Below are positions 25,367 to 38,289 of a DNA stretch of 64,000 nt, in pieces (position 1 is the stretch's first letter; each line of letters begins with the position of its first letter). A program made the position numbers and the translations under genes. The notes beneath the pieces were generated by a model that was given only the letters and a program-made list of their open reading frames with translations, did no database searches and was not told the origin of the DNA. The stretch is from contig JAVXUO010000408.1 of NCBI GenBank assembly GCA_033065855.1, forward strand, positions 248,001-312,000, read 5' to 3'. Source of the stretch: Escallonia rubra. Lineage: Eukaryota > Streptophyta > Magnoliopsida > Escalloniales > Escalloniaceae.

Positions 25367-26164
25367 TCATTGAGACATAGGTTCTTGATTGCAGGCTCTC
25401 CATTTTATTTTATTTTTTTGGGGAAATAATCAAAATTACAATTTAATGTGGCCCGTCAGTATGGAGATCGAACTCGGGACCTTGAGGTTATTCCTTAAGG
25501 TCTTTGCCGCAGGTAAATGGCCTTGCAGGCACTCCTTGAATACACGTGGCAGGTAAAAGTTTTTCATGTATACAAGAATACTAACTTTTGTGCAAATGTT
25601 ATGGGCAAAGCAGGCAGGTAATCAGTCGTGGGAATACTTATTTTGTAATTATGAGCCGATTTTTTGGACCAATATTGTGGGAGAGCCATCCCAAAATGTT
25701 TGACTCAAACAAACGTACGTTGAATAAATAATACTTCTCGTGGTTGGAAAAATGTGGGTATATATCGTGGCAATATATATATATATATATAGACACACAC
25801 ACACACACACACAACAGTGTAGTAGAAAACCTCCTCAAATCTGCATGAAAGATTTCTATCTGTGCAACTCAACTGCCTCAAAGAAAGAACCAACCAAGCC
25901 AAGGCTGTGTCAATTGGATACGCATCAATGAACCAACTATGCAAGCGGCTTATCAAGTCCTCCCTAGAAGCAGTTGAGATGCTTTTTGATCTGATTATAT
26001 TAGCTGCCCCATCCCAATAAAGGACCTACATTAATGAAACAATGCAAATGTGGTAGTGTGTTACATAAATTTATTGTTGTGATTGTGTTACTTCAACCAC
26101 TAAGAAGTAACGTTTTAGCAGTGCATTTTGAAAACGTTATTTGATTGCACACGGACTGAACCCT
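25367..26164. other. Intergenic DNA with AT/AC microsatellites
   Basis: It contains an AT run at 25773-25791 directly followed by an AC run at 25793-25813. No gene was recognised. Confidence 0.5.
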
Positions 26165-27890
26165 ATTTGCAAGAAAATATATTTAGCGACAGTTTCACTA
26201 GAACCGCCGCTATAGGTAACGGATTCTGCCTCATATATATTTCTTTAAAAGGTTTAGAAGAAATGAGGTTTAGCAGCAAGTTTTCTCAAAATTGCAGCTA
26301 AGTAGCAGTTTTATCATCGGTGTCGATATCATTGCAACTTTACTAACACGTTTACTCGGTGCCAGTTCGAAGTTAGAAGAATCTTTCAGCGTATTAAAAA
26401 GGTATAATTTATGTCAAAGTAATGTCTGCTTTAAGGTAATTGTACCACATAATATCTCGCTCGTACATTCCTTTGGTATTAGAAATAGTCTTTTTTTCAT
26501 CTCTATCCAATACTGTTTACGGAAATGATTAATTTCATTTTGGTATCTAATCAGGCTCATTTAAATGCTTTGCGTTGGTACCCAAACTAACGTTCATCTA
26601 CAATCGATTCCGTCTGTTGCTTTTAGAGATTCTACTATGACAATTTTGGAATTGTTGCTAGACATACAGAAGCGTCACTAAATTTGCAGTGCAGTACTTC
26701 AAATTTGTCGCTAAAGAAAGTAAAATAGGGTTAAGACTAAAGTGGTAGCTTCTCTTTTGCAATTTCTATTTTAAGGCCCGAGGGAAGGTGTGGCCTTAGC
26801 CTGGCTAGATTTTTGTTATTCGTGTGACACAACAGGCCCAGAAAGGAGTTCATAACTTAAATGGATCAAGGGTCATTTTAGGTTAGGGGTACTCTTAAAT
26901 CCTTAACAATTAATTTAGCTTTTGGATGGTTTGAGCTCAGAACTGGGCAACCCTACCAAGTTGACCAACAATAATAAAGTATAATAAAACAGTAATGTAC
27001 AATAAAATTTTCTGGACAAAACAAATAATCATCCATGCTTTTATTTTTGTGTTTTCTGGCAATGTTTTTACCAGAAAAGAATCCGCTGCTCGCGCAACAT
27101 CTTTTGTCATTAAAAGTATTTTATCGTTATTGCCAGGGGCGGATCCAGGACTTTGCATCGAAGGGGGCCAAAAGTTACATGTAAAAACTTTAGTTGCTAG
27201 TGTTATAAAATTAATGCAATATGACCACAACCACGTTTGGTGCAGGAAGCGACATCAAATAAACTTGAATCATTTTTAGTCTTCAATTACATGAGATATG
27301 CAAAAAGAATAATATGTCTATGTGTATTAGTTCCAACATCACATCTACATTGAAGTTATATACTTGTGTGCACTTATGCTTGCACAATAGTTTAAAAATA
27401 CTTTGATTAAATGTTACTCACATATAGTATTTGTGAGTATATCAGTTGTACGTATATAAAAAATTTACATTTAAAATTGAGTAGCGAAAAAAAATATCAG
27501 TCGAACTTTAAGTTTGTCTACCCAAAAAAAAAAAGGAGTAACTAAAATTTTCTTGTGAATTGAAATTAAAACAACAAAATATAAGAAATTAGATATTCAC
27601 TCCAAACTTAAATTCTCTGAAACTCCAAATGGTTTTTAGTGGCACTTGTTAATAACACGATTTGGATCTTCACAAACAACAGTAAGTTGAAAGTGTCAAA
27701 TGCTAAAATATATAATATGAATTTTTAACTTTTTAATTTTAATGCTTTAACCAAATGTCATGTTGGTAACATTAAAATCTTTTAGTGACATATATTAGGA
27801 GGGGTGGGGGGTGGCCATGGTTCCTCCTGTCCCTACACTAGTTCCGCCTTTGGTTATTGCTAAAAAATTTAGCGATAACTTTTTGTCGCT
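26165..27890. mobile_element. Decayed CACTA-type element, interrupted by a hAT insertion
   Basis: At 26165-26190 a sequence ATTTGCAAGAAAATATATTT followed by AGCGACAGTTT resembles a worn CACTACAAGAAAAT terminus followed by its subterminal AGCGAC repeat. Further TTGTCGCTAAAG, TTTAGCGATAA and TTGTCGCTGAA motifs occur near 26700 and 27870-27890. The hAT element 27134-27852 splits it. The outer right end is not defined, and no transposase remains. Confidence 0.4.
27134..27852. mobile_element. Non-autonomous hAT-type element, CAGGGGCGG ends, 8-bp TSD
   Basis: The left end is CAGGGGCGGATCCAG and the right end CTAGTTCCGCCTTTG. The perfect 8-bp duplication GTTATTGC is at 27126-27133 and 27853-27860. 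Same family as 21202-22297 and 33848-34481. The 719-bp AT-rich body has no coding capacity. The intact duplication suggests a relatively young insertion into the older CACTA-like sequence. Confidence 0.87.
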
Positions 27891-28151
27891 GAATACAGCA
27901 AGCCTCACTTTCATGTTATAGCACATATGCAGTACACATGAAAGGATTTTGATCCTACTACTTTACCATGTGAATCACGCTTTGTGATCTTGACCGTCGA
28001 CAACTAATTAAGAAAGGTCCCTTTCCCGAAGCATAATTGACTAGGCACGCCCTAATGCCAAAAACTGAAATGGTTCTTCACAAAGCAACTGTATCATGGG
28101 TGATTGTATGTTTATTCGGCAAATGTCACATGTAATTTGATAATTGAGTTA

Positions 28152-28528
28152 GGCTCTGTTTGATAACATTTTTTTTTTTTTTTACAAAAACAAGTGGGTG
28201 TTTAATAACCCAGTTTTTTTTTTTTTGTGGTAGTTTGCGGTGGCGGTGGTGGTGGGCGAAGGCGGTGGTCGCCGGAGGTGGCCGCCAGCAATCGTCGGAG
28301 GTGGCTGTCGACCCCCAGCCACCGGCAATAGCCGGCGGCGGTGGTGGTCTCAAAAAAAAAACCAAAACTCATTTTTTGAGTTTTTAAAAACAGTCTTGAT
28401 TTAAAAACTGATTTTTTAAACTGAAGGAAAATAAAAAAAAATTAGTTATCAAATGCAACTTTTTTTTCCAGTTTTCAAAACTAAAAGAAGAAAAAAAACC
28501 CTGAAAAAAAGCCCTGTCAAACAGGGCC
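28152..28528. mobile_element. Tourist-like MITE with GGT-rich core, TSD TTA
   Basis: The left end GGCTCTGTTTGATAAC and right end CTGTCAAACAGGGCC form terminal inverted repeats. TTA flanks both sides (28149-28151 and 28529-28531). The interior has T-runs, the palindromic theme of a long A/T-rich stem, and a GC-rich core repeating GGTGGCGGT-like triplets. It is one of three copies in the window (about 29907-30354 and 37445-37851), recognised by the shared TTATCAAACA and GTTTTTGTAAAAAA subterminal strings. It is non-coding. Confidence 0.83.
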
Positions 28529-28639
28529 TTAGTCTATCACTATTGTGTAAGAAATTTATAGTCCCAGAATTAGATTGTACAAGCATGTCAAAGCTAAAAA
28601 AGTATGACTACTAAAAGCAGAAATGACTTTCGTCAAAGT

Positions 28640-29718
28640 AATGTTAGTTTTGACGACTGTGCTAGTGATGTTCATTACTTAAGCAAGAACTGTCCATGCT
28701 TTTGCATTCGGCCTAGCTTATGACTATTGTCAAAAAAATTAACCATTAGAGAATTGTGTTGTACAGGCATTCAAAAATCAAAACATGCCATTGCGTTTCG
28801 TGCTTTGATCAAAATAGTAGTAGTATCTCTGCTTCTAATGGGCGTCAAGAACTTGGCGTTGATTTCTTAGCAGTGGCGCCAGATATTTGTTATAAACCCC
28901 TCATTTAGCACTAATAATACATTAGCTAACTGAGATATAATTTCAAGGGCAAAAGTTTTTTTTTCTTGTTTCCTTTTGAACAAAAAACAGAAACAACTAC
29001 CGTATTTCTAAAGCTAATTCCTTTGTTTTGTTAGGCTTTGAAAAGAAGCTTAGATTAAGCTCTACTGTGTAATGTTGGCATTAAGTCAAGTTGGCCCATG
29101 TGACATATGTTTCATCACAGAGTTTGGTGGTAGGCCAGTGTACCAGGTGAAGGCCAATCTCCACTAGTTACTTGTAATCCAAATTAATGTTAGTTTTAAC
29201 GACCGTGCCAGCGATGTTCATGACTTAAGCAAAAACTGTTCATGCTTTTGCATTCGTCCTAGCTTATGACTATTGTCAAAATAAAAATAAAAAATTAACC
29301 ATCAGAGAATTGTGTCGTATAGACACTCACAAACTGGCATTCCTTTTCGTGCTCTGATCAAAATAGCAGTAACAGGGCCTAGATTCTTAGCAGTGGCACC
29401 AGATATTTGTTGTTTTAGCTAGAAGTCATTAAATTTGATTACAAGTAGAGATTTGCTTATGCTTATAGATCCCTCAATTATAACTGAGAGAGAATTGCAA
29501 GGGCCCAAGTTCTTTTTCTTGTTTCCTTTTGATCAAAAAACAGAAACAACTACCGAATTTCTAAAGCTAATTCCTTTGATTTGTTAAGCCTTGAAAAGAA
29601 GCTTGGATTAAGGTCTACTGCGCAATGCGGGCATTAAGTTAAGTTGGCCCATGTGATACTCCATATGTTTCTTGACAGAGTTCGGTGGTAGGCCAATGTA
29701 TAGTAGCAGGTGAAAGCA
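28640..29718. repeat. Direct tandem duplication of about 0.55 kb, non-coding
   Basis: The stretch 28640 to about 29156 recurs at 29186-29718 in the same orientation. Shared landmarks include CATGCTTTTGCATTCG, CTAGCTTATGACTATTGTC, TTCTTAGCAGTGGC, ACAGAAACAACTACCG and AAGTTGGCCCATGTGA. Identity is high but with indels, so the duplication is old. No gene was recognised in either copy. Confidence 0.85.
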
Positions 29719-29906
29719 GTATCAGAAATGATTAGAGAATAATTTCTTTACAGAAATCAATTCCGGTCTGCTCACCGCATTCGATTGAAATTCGGCCTAT
29801 GTGCTCAATTGTTGACTGACCGGTTTCACCAAAGGTAAGGTAACAAAGTCAATAACTCTGTAACTTCTTAGAGAAGGAAACATCGTATCAAGGTTTTGAA
29901 TATTAA

Positions 29907-30354
29907 GGTCGGCCTACACATTACACAGCTTCTTCTTTTTTTTGCAGCTTGTTTTTTCCGTTTTAAAAATTGTAAAAGAAAATTACGTTCGGTAACTATT
30001 TTTTTTTCTTCTTCAGTTTAAAAAATAAGTTTTTAAACTGAAGAAGAAAAAAAAACTCTAAAAATGAGTTTTTTTTTTTTCATTTTTAGTTTTCTTTTTT
30101 GAGACCATCAATACCACGCTCCCACCGCCGGTCACCACCATCTGCGGTTGTCGGCGGCCAACTCCAAACACCACCGCCGGCAGCCACTGCCACGCCCCCC
30201 CACCGCCACCGCAAACCACCAAAAAAAAAACTCAAAAAAAAACTGGGTTATCAAACACCCACTTGTTTTTGTAAAAAAAATTAAGCTGTGCTTTAATTTT
30301 TTATTTTTTTGGAAACTGAAAACCAAAAAAAAAAATATTTTGTCAAACAGAGCC
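29907..30354. mobile_element. Tourist-like MITE of the GGT/CCA family, left end worn
   Basis: The right end TGTCAAACAGAGCC (to 30354) is followed by TAA 30355-30357. The left end is uncertain; TAA at 29904-29906 is a candidate duplication. The body carries the same blocks as 28152-28528 in inverse orientation: GAGACCATC, a CCACCGCC-rich core, and GGGTTATCAAACACCCACTT. A stem of AAAAATAAGTTTTTAAACTG type sits near 30020-30045. Confidence 0.62.
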
Positions 30355-30357
30355 TAA

Positions 30358-32990
30358 GTCTCGAGCCTAGCTTGTATCTGATGAGATCCATCGGTCTCTG
30401 CCTGTTAACCATTATTCCGAGATTAGGAGGGCGATACGGATAAGGATGATAATTTGTACGGTAAGGTTGTTTAACCCGTATTGGCCCCGAAGGAATTAGG
30501 GTGTATATAATGATGATTTTCTCCATAGAGCCTCTAACCTCGGTTATTTCCTTGTCTACGCTCGTCAAACTGTAGATTGACATTTACCTAAAAACCGATT
30601 CTTTATTTAGACAATAAGTAATAAGTATCGATCTGATTTTTCATCCATAGCTTAGTCAATTAGGTTCCAAATCATGGCTAAGTTTGTCAAACAGATAAAG
30701 AAAATAATATAGAAACATTTTCATGACCACAGCCACCTTCCAAGTCACCACCCTTTACTCAACCACCGCCCCCTTCTTTTTCCACCACTCCTTCCCTGAC
30801 TACCATGCCCTTCCTCAGCCAATACCCCTTTCCCTGGCGACGCCGCCGCAAACACACAACACCCACTCCACCCACCCACCATACACACCCCAAACACACA
30901 CCTGCACCCACAACCCGCAGCCAGTTTGTTATTATCACTATTATTTCATCAATCTCTCCACCAGATCTACCCACCTATTAATGAATTTGAGGTGGGAGGG
31001 CCGCGAAGAAGTGGTGGCGTTAACGTCGGAGAGAATATGGTGAAGGGTGGCCAGAAGAGGGTAGGCAAATGCTGGAGACAACATGCGTTTGTCTTGGTGG
31101 CGGCGTGTTCCGGGAGTGGAGGTGGTTATGTGGAGGTTGGGGTGCTGAAAAAGAGAATTTAAAAAAGGAAAATGAAATGAGAGAACAAAGAACTTAAACA
31201 TTAAACACAATATCATACCTTATATGTGTCAAAATTAAACAAAATCAGCTACCGAAATGAAATTTTCGTGTACTTTCGAGATGCTAACATGTATTTAGCT
31301 CTATATCAGTATAAAAAGTATTTCAAAAAAAATTAAGGTATTGATGTTTGATACGCAGAATAAGAATGGATAGTCAATATGTTATCCGATCAAATAGTTT
31401 ATTTGGCATTTCGGCATATTAAAAGGTGTTTTGACTTATAATACTAAGGACGTGTGAGGATCAAATATACACGTGGACATGCCGGGATTTAAACAATCCA
31501 AGTATTTGATGAACACAATTCCTAACTTATGAATTGTAAAATTCGAATTAACGTGTCGAGTTCCCGTCTCTAACCAATATGACTTGGGAAATAAAATTTC
31601 AAGTTCTTTTACCTAAAGATTTAGGAATTTTTTTTTCTTTTTAATAACTAAAATTCCAATAGCTGATTGAATTCCTATGCTAGGCGTGCAGAAATTCTCG
31701 AAAACTTTTAAATAAGTATCCTACATCTGAATTGAATTTTCTTTCAGGTAAAAAAAATGTATTTCTAGTTGCTCAGAAACAATTAGGAGAATCTCTAGAA
31801 GAAATACTTCGGCAATAACTTCGGGTCTTTCGAGCTATTCAAATACTAATTGAGTTAATCTACTAGTTTATACCGCTTTTCATCCTAAGAAACCGACATG
31901 CAAGGCCAATAGAAATGATTACCGACTTTCATATTGACACTATCGTCAGCTATATTGAACGTCACCCTTGATCGAAGACTCTTCAAGGGTGACAAATCTT
32001 CAAGCAAGCATTGTAAGATGATTGTTCGGGGAGATAATCATGGTTTGATTGACTAAGGTGAAATTGTTTACCTAGGTAAAAACATTATCTAAATTACAAT
32101 CATGAAGATGTTTTGTCCATGGCTTTTTTATGCTTGGACTGTCACAATCTTTTATTCTATCCTTCATATGTAACCATGGTTTGTGCAAAACCTTTTAATT
32201 CTCTTGCTTGTATCATTCAATCTGGCTTGATTGTCTGCTTGTCACATGTTTTCCTCCAGTCCTTCAAGCTTGTGTGTGTGTTACGGAACGTGGGGTAAAT
32301 AACCAGTTTCTTCCTTCTTCAAAAGTTGCCACGCGGTGAAAATTTGTAATCCTTCAAACTTTTCCACGAAGTTCTCCTTTGACCGAACCAAACTCGTGTG
32401 AGACTTGTAAACCGAACTGTTTTGATTATGTCAGAATGAGCGATTTCGCTTGCTTTTCGTGACCGAGTTAGCAACCACAGATCGACAGAGAACCATATAT
32501 ATTATAATGAGTTTGACATACAAAATGAAGTCTTAGATAACGTGAAGAAACTCATGAAAGCATTCGAAAAAAGCGCTTGTCTCCTAATATTACGGTTCCA
32601 TGTTGTGACTTTAATATAAGCAGAAAAACGTGACAGCCTAAATTGAAGCACAAACATATGCATAGGTATTAGCAAGAAGTGTAATGAGTTTGACAATTGA
32701 GATTCGCCTCGGCCAGTCACAAACCACCCGTAAATGGTGTTGATGGTAGCGAAGCAGAGGTTCCTTGATTCACTGCCGACATCAAACCCAAGTAGGGACG
32801 ACGTCGTTATTTTTCCTTTTTTGGTACTTGATGGTCCCAGTGCCCCCCTTTCCCACCCATGCTTTCGCCAACCACCAAAATTACAAGACCAAAGAGAAGT
32901 TAAAAACTCAAGCACCACCCAACCAACATTATTGCAGACATAAGAACAGAGGAGGTACTGTTCATTCGTAGAGAGAAGTTGGCATTCAAC
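30358..32990. other. Intergenic DNA, no gene recognised
   Basis: A CCA/CAC-rich tract lies at about 30725-30920. Open frames such as 32502-32918 (minus, 138 codons) show no domain or codon structure I can support. Confidence 0.4.
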
Positions 32991-32995
32991 CTTTG

Positions 32996-33050
32996 CTTCT
33001 CTTTGGCTTTGGATGCCAAAGAGAAGTTGGCAGTGACGGCATCCAAAGCC
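32996..33050. repeat. Small fold-back with two overlapping, competing stems
   Basis: CTTCTCTTTGGC (32996-33007) pairs perfectly with GCCAAAGAGAAG (33015-33026) over a 7-nt loop. GGCTTTGGATGC (33005-33016) pairs perfectly with GCATCCAAAGCC (33039-33050). The two stems share bases, so only one can form at a time. Function unknown; it may be the remains of a fold-back element. Confidence 0.7.
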
Positions 33051-33199
33051 TCCCCTAGCATCAATAAACTCCTATTATACATTTTTTTGTAGTTCGTGCT
33101 AAACTGTTTCCATAATCTCACAAAAGATTATCAGCGACCAAACATTCGTTAAAGTGTTTGTACTCTGATGTCGTAAAATTTCGACATCAATAGCCAAAA

Positions 33200-35720
<2,521 letters not shown>

Positions 35721-37440
35721 CTGTGGACTCACTTCTTCCATATTTGACGGTGCATCAAGTCTTACGTGCAAAGGCTAAATATACTTGTTACAAAAAACTT
35801 GGCCCACCCACACACACACACCCACCACAAAACCCCATGTGGACGTGGACCCTGTTTTTGTGATAATAAAAAGAAGGTAGAAAAGCGTGAATACTAGGAG
35901 TAGGAAGAGGACCCCTTGGGTGTTTAGGCCGCTTAGTTTCCCGCACATTAGGCGAAGTGTCGCGTGCTACAATTATTGCAAAACTTTGCCATTATTGCCG
36001 CGGCCAGGTCACACCCTTCTTGACCTGCCCCACCCTTTGTCACTACGTTTAACAACCCTTAAAAAGGCCTCCCTTATACATCAAACTGCTTTATTCCATC
36101 CCTATTTATTCAACGTCACTTCTCGTGATATATTATACTAATAAATACGTCCAGATTCGAGCATCGTTGCCTTTATTTTTAATTTTTTTTTGGGTGAAAG
36201 TCAGTTTATTAATTCCAAAGCATCGTTGCCTCACCCTCGCTAGCTAATGTACATCAAAATGCTTCGACTTTGGTCCACCGTCGACTTCAAAATGCTTCCA
36301 TTTTATTTCTACTTTTGACAATTGCTACCTTATTTCAGATAGACAGATGCAAGACGTGCCCTAACGGAACTCGTGCAGTGATAAATACCCGCCATCGATC
36401 ATCGTTACTTTGCATTTATTTTTGCAAACCTTACAAATATTGGTTATCTATATAACAATTAGATCTGGTCCGACACCAGCGTATCGTTTGATGTAGTTGC
36501 TCAATCGACTTTAATGCACTTAGCAAATGTATTTAAATGGTAGAAAATGATACTTATTTGAACTTCACAGTCGTCGAGTTAATAGTCTTTTTAAGTAAAT
36601 ATTTTTGAGTTTTACTTGCATGGAATTATTTTATTTTATCTTCATTTGTTGCATCGTAGTAGGGTTGGAGACGGTTACTTTTGTTTCTGGTCATAATAGA
36701 AATCAATTACTTTAACAGTAAATTTACTTCCTAAGTTTTTAGTTAAAGATGACAAGGAATTTACTACAATTCCACGTGTCCACATATCTTTTTGCAATGC
36801 TGCCGCCGTCCTTTATTCTACAATTATTACTAGTTTCTCTCTTAAATACTAGTACTATTTATAATTGCTTATTTCTCATTGTATTAACTAAAATAAATCA
36901 CAAAATCGCTTATATCACCCTAAATTCTGAAATTTAATCACAAATTGATGCGGTAATAAGTAGTAACTACTACTCCCGAAAAGGGAGGAGTTAGCATTCT
37001 TACTCCTAAAATGGCAAAAATTCATTTAAGTTAAGACAGAAATATATTTTGAACGTTCTTGATTATGCTAACGCTACATAGAACATGAAGTTTGAATAAT
37101 TCTTATTTCTTTACGTATTTTTTCTTACTGATTTAGAGGCTTTTGTTGTTGATTTTGACTTCTTTAAGTATCAAAAGATTGTGACTGAAAATCTATCATT
37201 TACGTCTCCCCAATTTTTTCCTTAATATGTTATGCGTCAAATTATCTAAGCGATCATTAAATTTAATCAATCTATAAGAGCGATATTTACCAAAAAGAGT
37301 GCTCCTCAAATCTGCTAGCTTTCTGCCTACAAGATTTTCTTTTTCTTTTCCCTCACCAACGACAAGAAGGAAAGGCATTAAGGGGAGAAAATAAATATAC
37401 TTGAGCTTGCGGAAGCAAAACCCCAAAATCAAAATCAAAG
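35721..37440. other. Intergenic DNA, no gene recognised
   Basis: Short open frames only. No transposon ends or recognisable proteins were seen. Confidence 0.4.
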
Positions 37441-37444
37441 TTTT

Positions 37445-37851
37445 GGCTCTGTTTGGTAACCTTTCCATTTTCTTTTTTTTTTCTCCAGTTTTGTAATCTG
37501 GGGGAAAAAAAACGCGTTTGGCACACAGTTTTTTTTTTCCCTTCAGTTTTGAAAACCGAATTTTAAAACAGGGTTGTTTTTGTAAACTCTCATTTAGGAG
37601 TTTTGATTTTTATTTTGAGACCACCATCACTCTCCCATCGCAGCAGCCACTACCCATCGCTTACCATCGGTCACTGCCGCAGGCAGGCCACCGCCACCAC
37701 AAACCACCGCCAAAGGAAAAACTCAAAATAAAAACTGGACAGTCAAACATATATTTATTTTTGTAAAAAATAAAAACTAAACTAAATTAGATTTGATTTT
37801 TATTTTTTTAAAAATAAAAAATTAAAATCAGAAGTGATTTCAAACGGTACC
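37445..37851. mobile_element. Tourist-like MITE just upstream of the GALS gene
   Basis: The left end GGCTCTGTTTGGTAACC and the right end (reverse complement GGTACCGTTTGAAATCAC) are related inverted repeats. The core GAGACCACCATC and CCACCGCCACCA matches the other two family members. The flanks are TTT and AAA, so no clear duplication survives. It ends about 440 bp before the galactosyltransferase ATG and about 10 bp before an ATTATATATATAGG string, so it could contribute to that promoter. Confidence 0.68.
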
Positions 37852-37859
37852 AAAATTAA

Positions 37860-38054
37860 AATTATATATATAGGAACAAAAATTGTACAGCTGCACACCA
37901 CATACAGACACGGATTCCAGCAATGGTCCATGCACACACCGGTGCCCCTGTACAAGTAGTCACGTATGAAGCCCATCTCCCCCTACAATCAATTTCCAAA
38001 AGTACACACACACATATACACCTCTTTGGATTCCCAAAACTCATCAAAATCAGT

Positions 38055-38091
<37 letters not shown>

Positions 38092-38289
38092 GAGGGGGAG
38101 AGATTAAAGGGAGAAGCATATAAAGAGAAACTTGTTATTTTCTGCTACTCTCTCACCCCCTTCTTCTTCTCCATCCATCCATCTTTCTGTTCTTTCTGTT
38201 CTGCTGCTCAGCAATTTGTCTCTTTTCTCTGCCGCTGATTAGACTATACTCCATAGTTGACTGGCAGAGCTCATCAATCCTCATAATCC
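37860..38289 (+). promoter_or_regulatory. Upstream region of the GALS gene: TATA candidates and (GA)15
   Basis: Two TATA-like strings occur: ATTATATATATAGG near 37861-37874 and CATATAAAG near 38116-38124. The second would give a CT-rich leader of about 140 nt. A run of 15 GA dinucleotides fills 38061-38090. GA/CT runs near plant transcription starts can bind GAGA-type factors; use here is inference. Confidence 0.45.
38061..38090. repeat. (GA)15 microsatellite
   Basis: Thirty bases of perfect GA repeat in the GALS promoter or leader. Confidence 0.95.

Noticed and set aside
32502-32918. 138-codon minus-strand open frame
   Set aside because: Composition and lack of any familiar motif suggest a random open frame in intergenic DNA.
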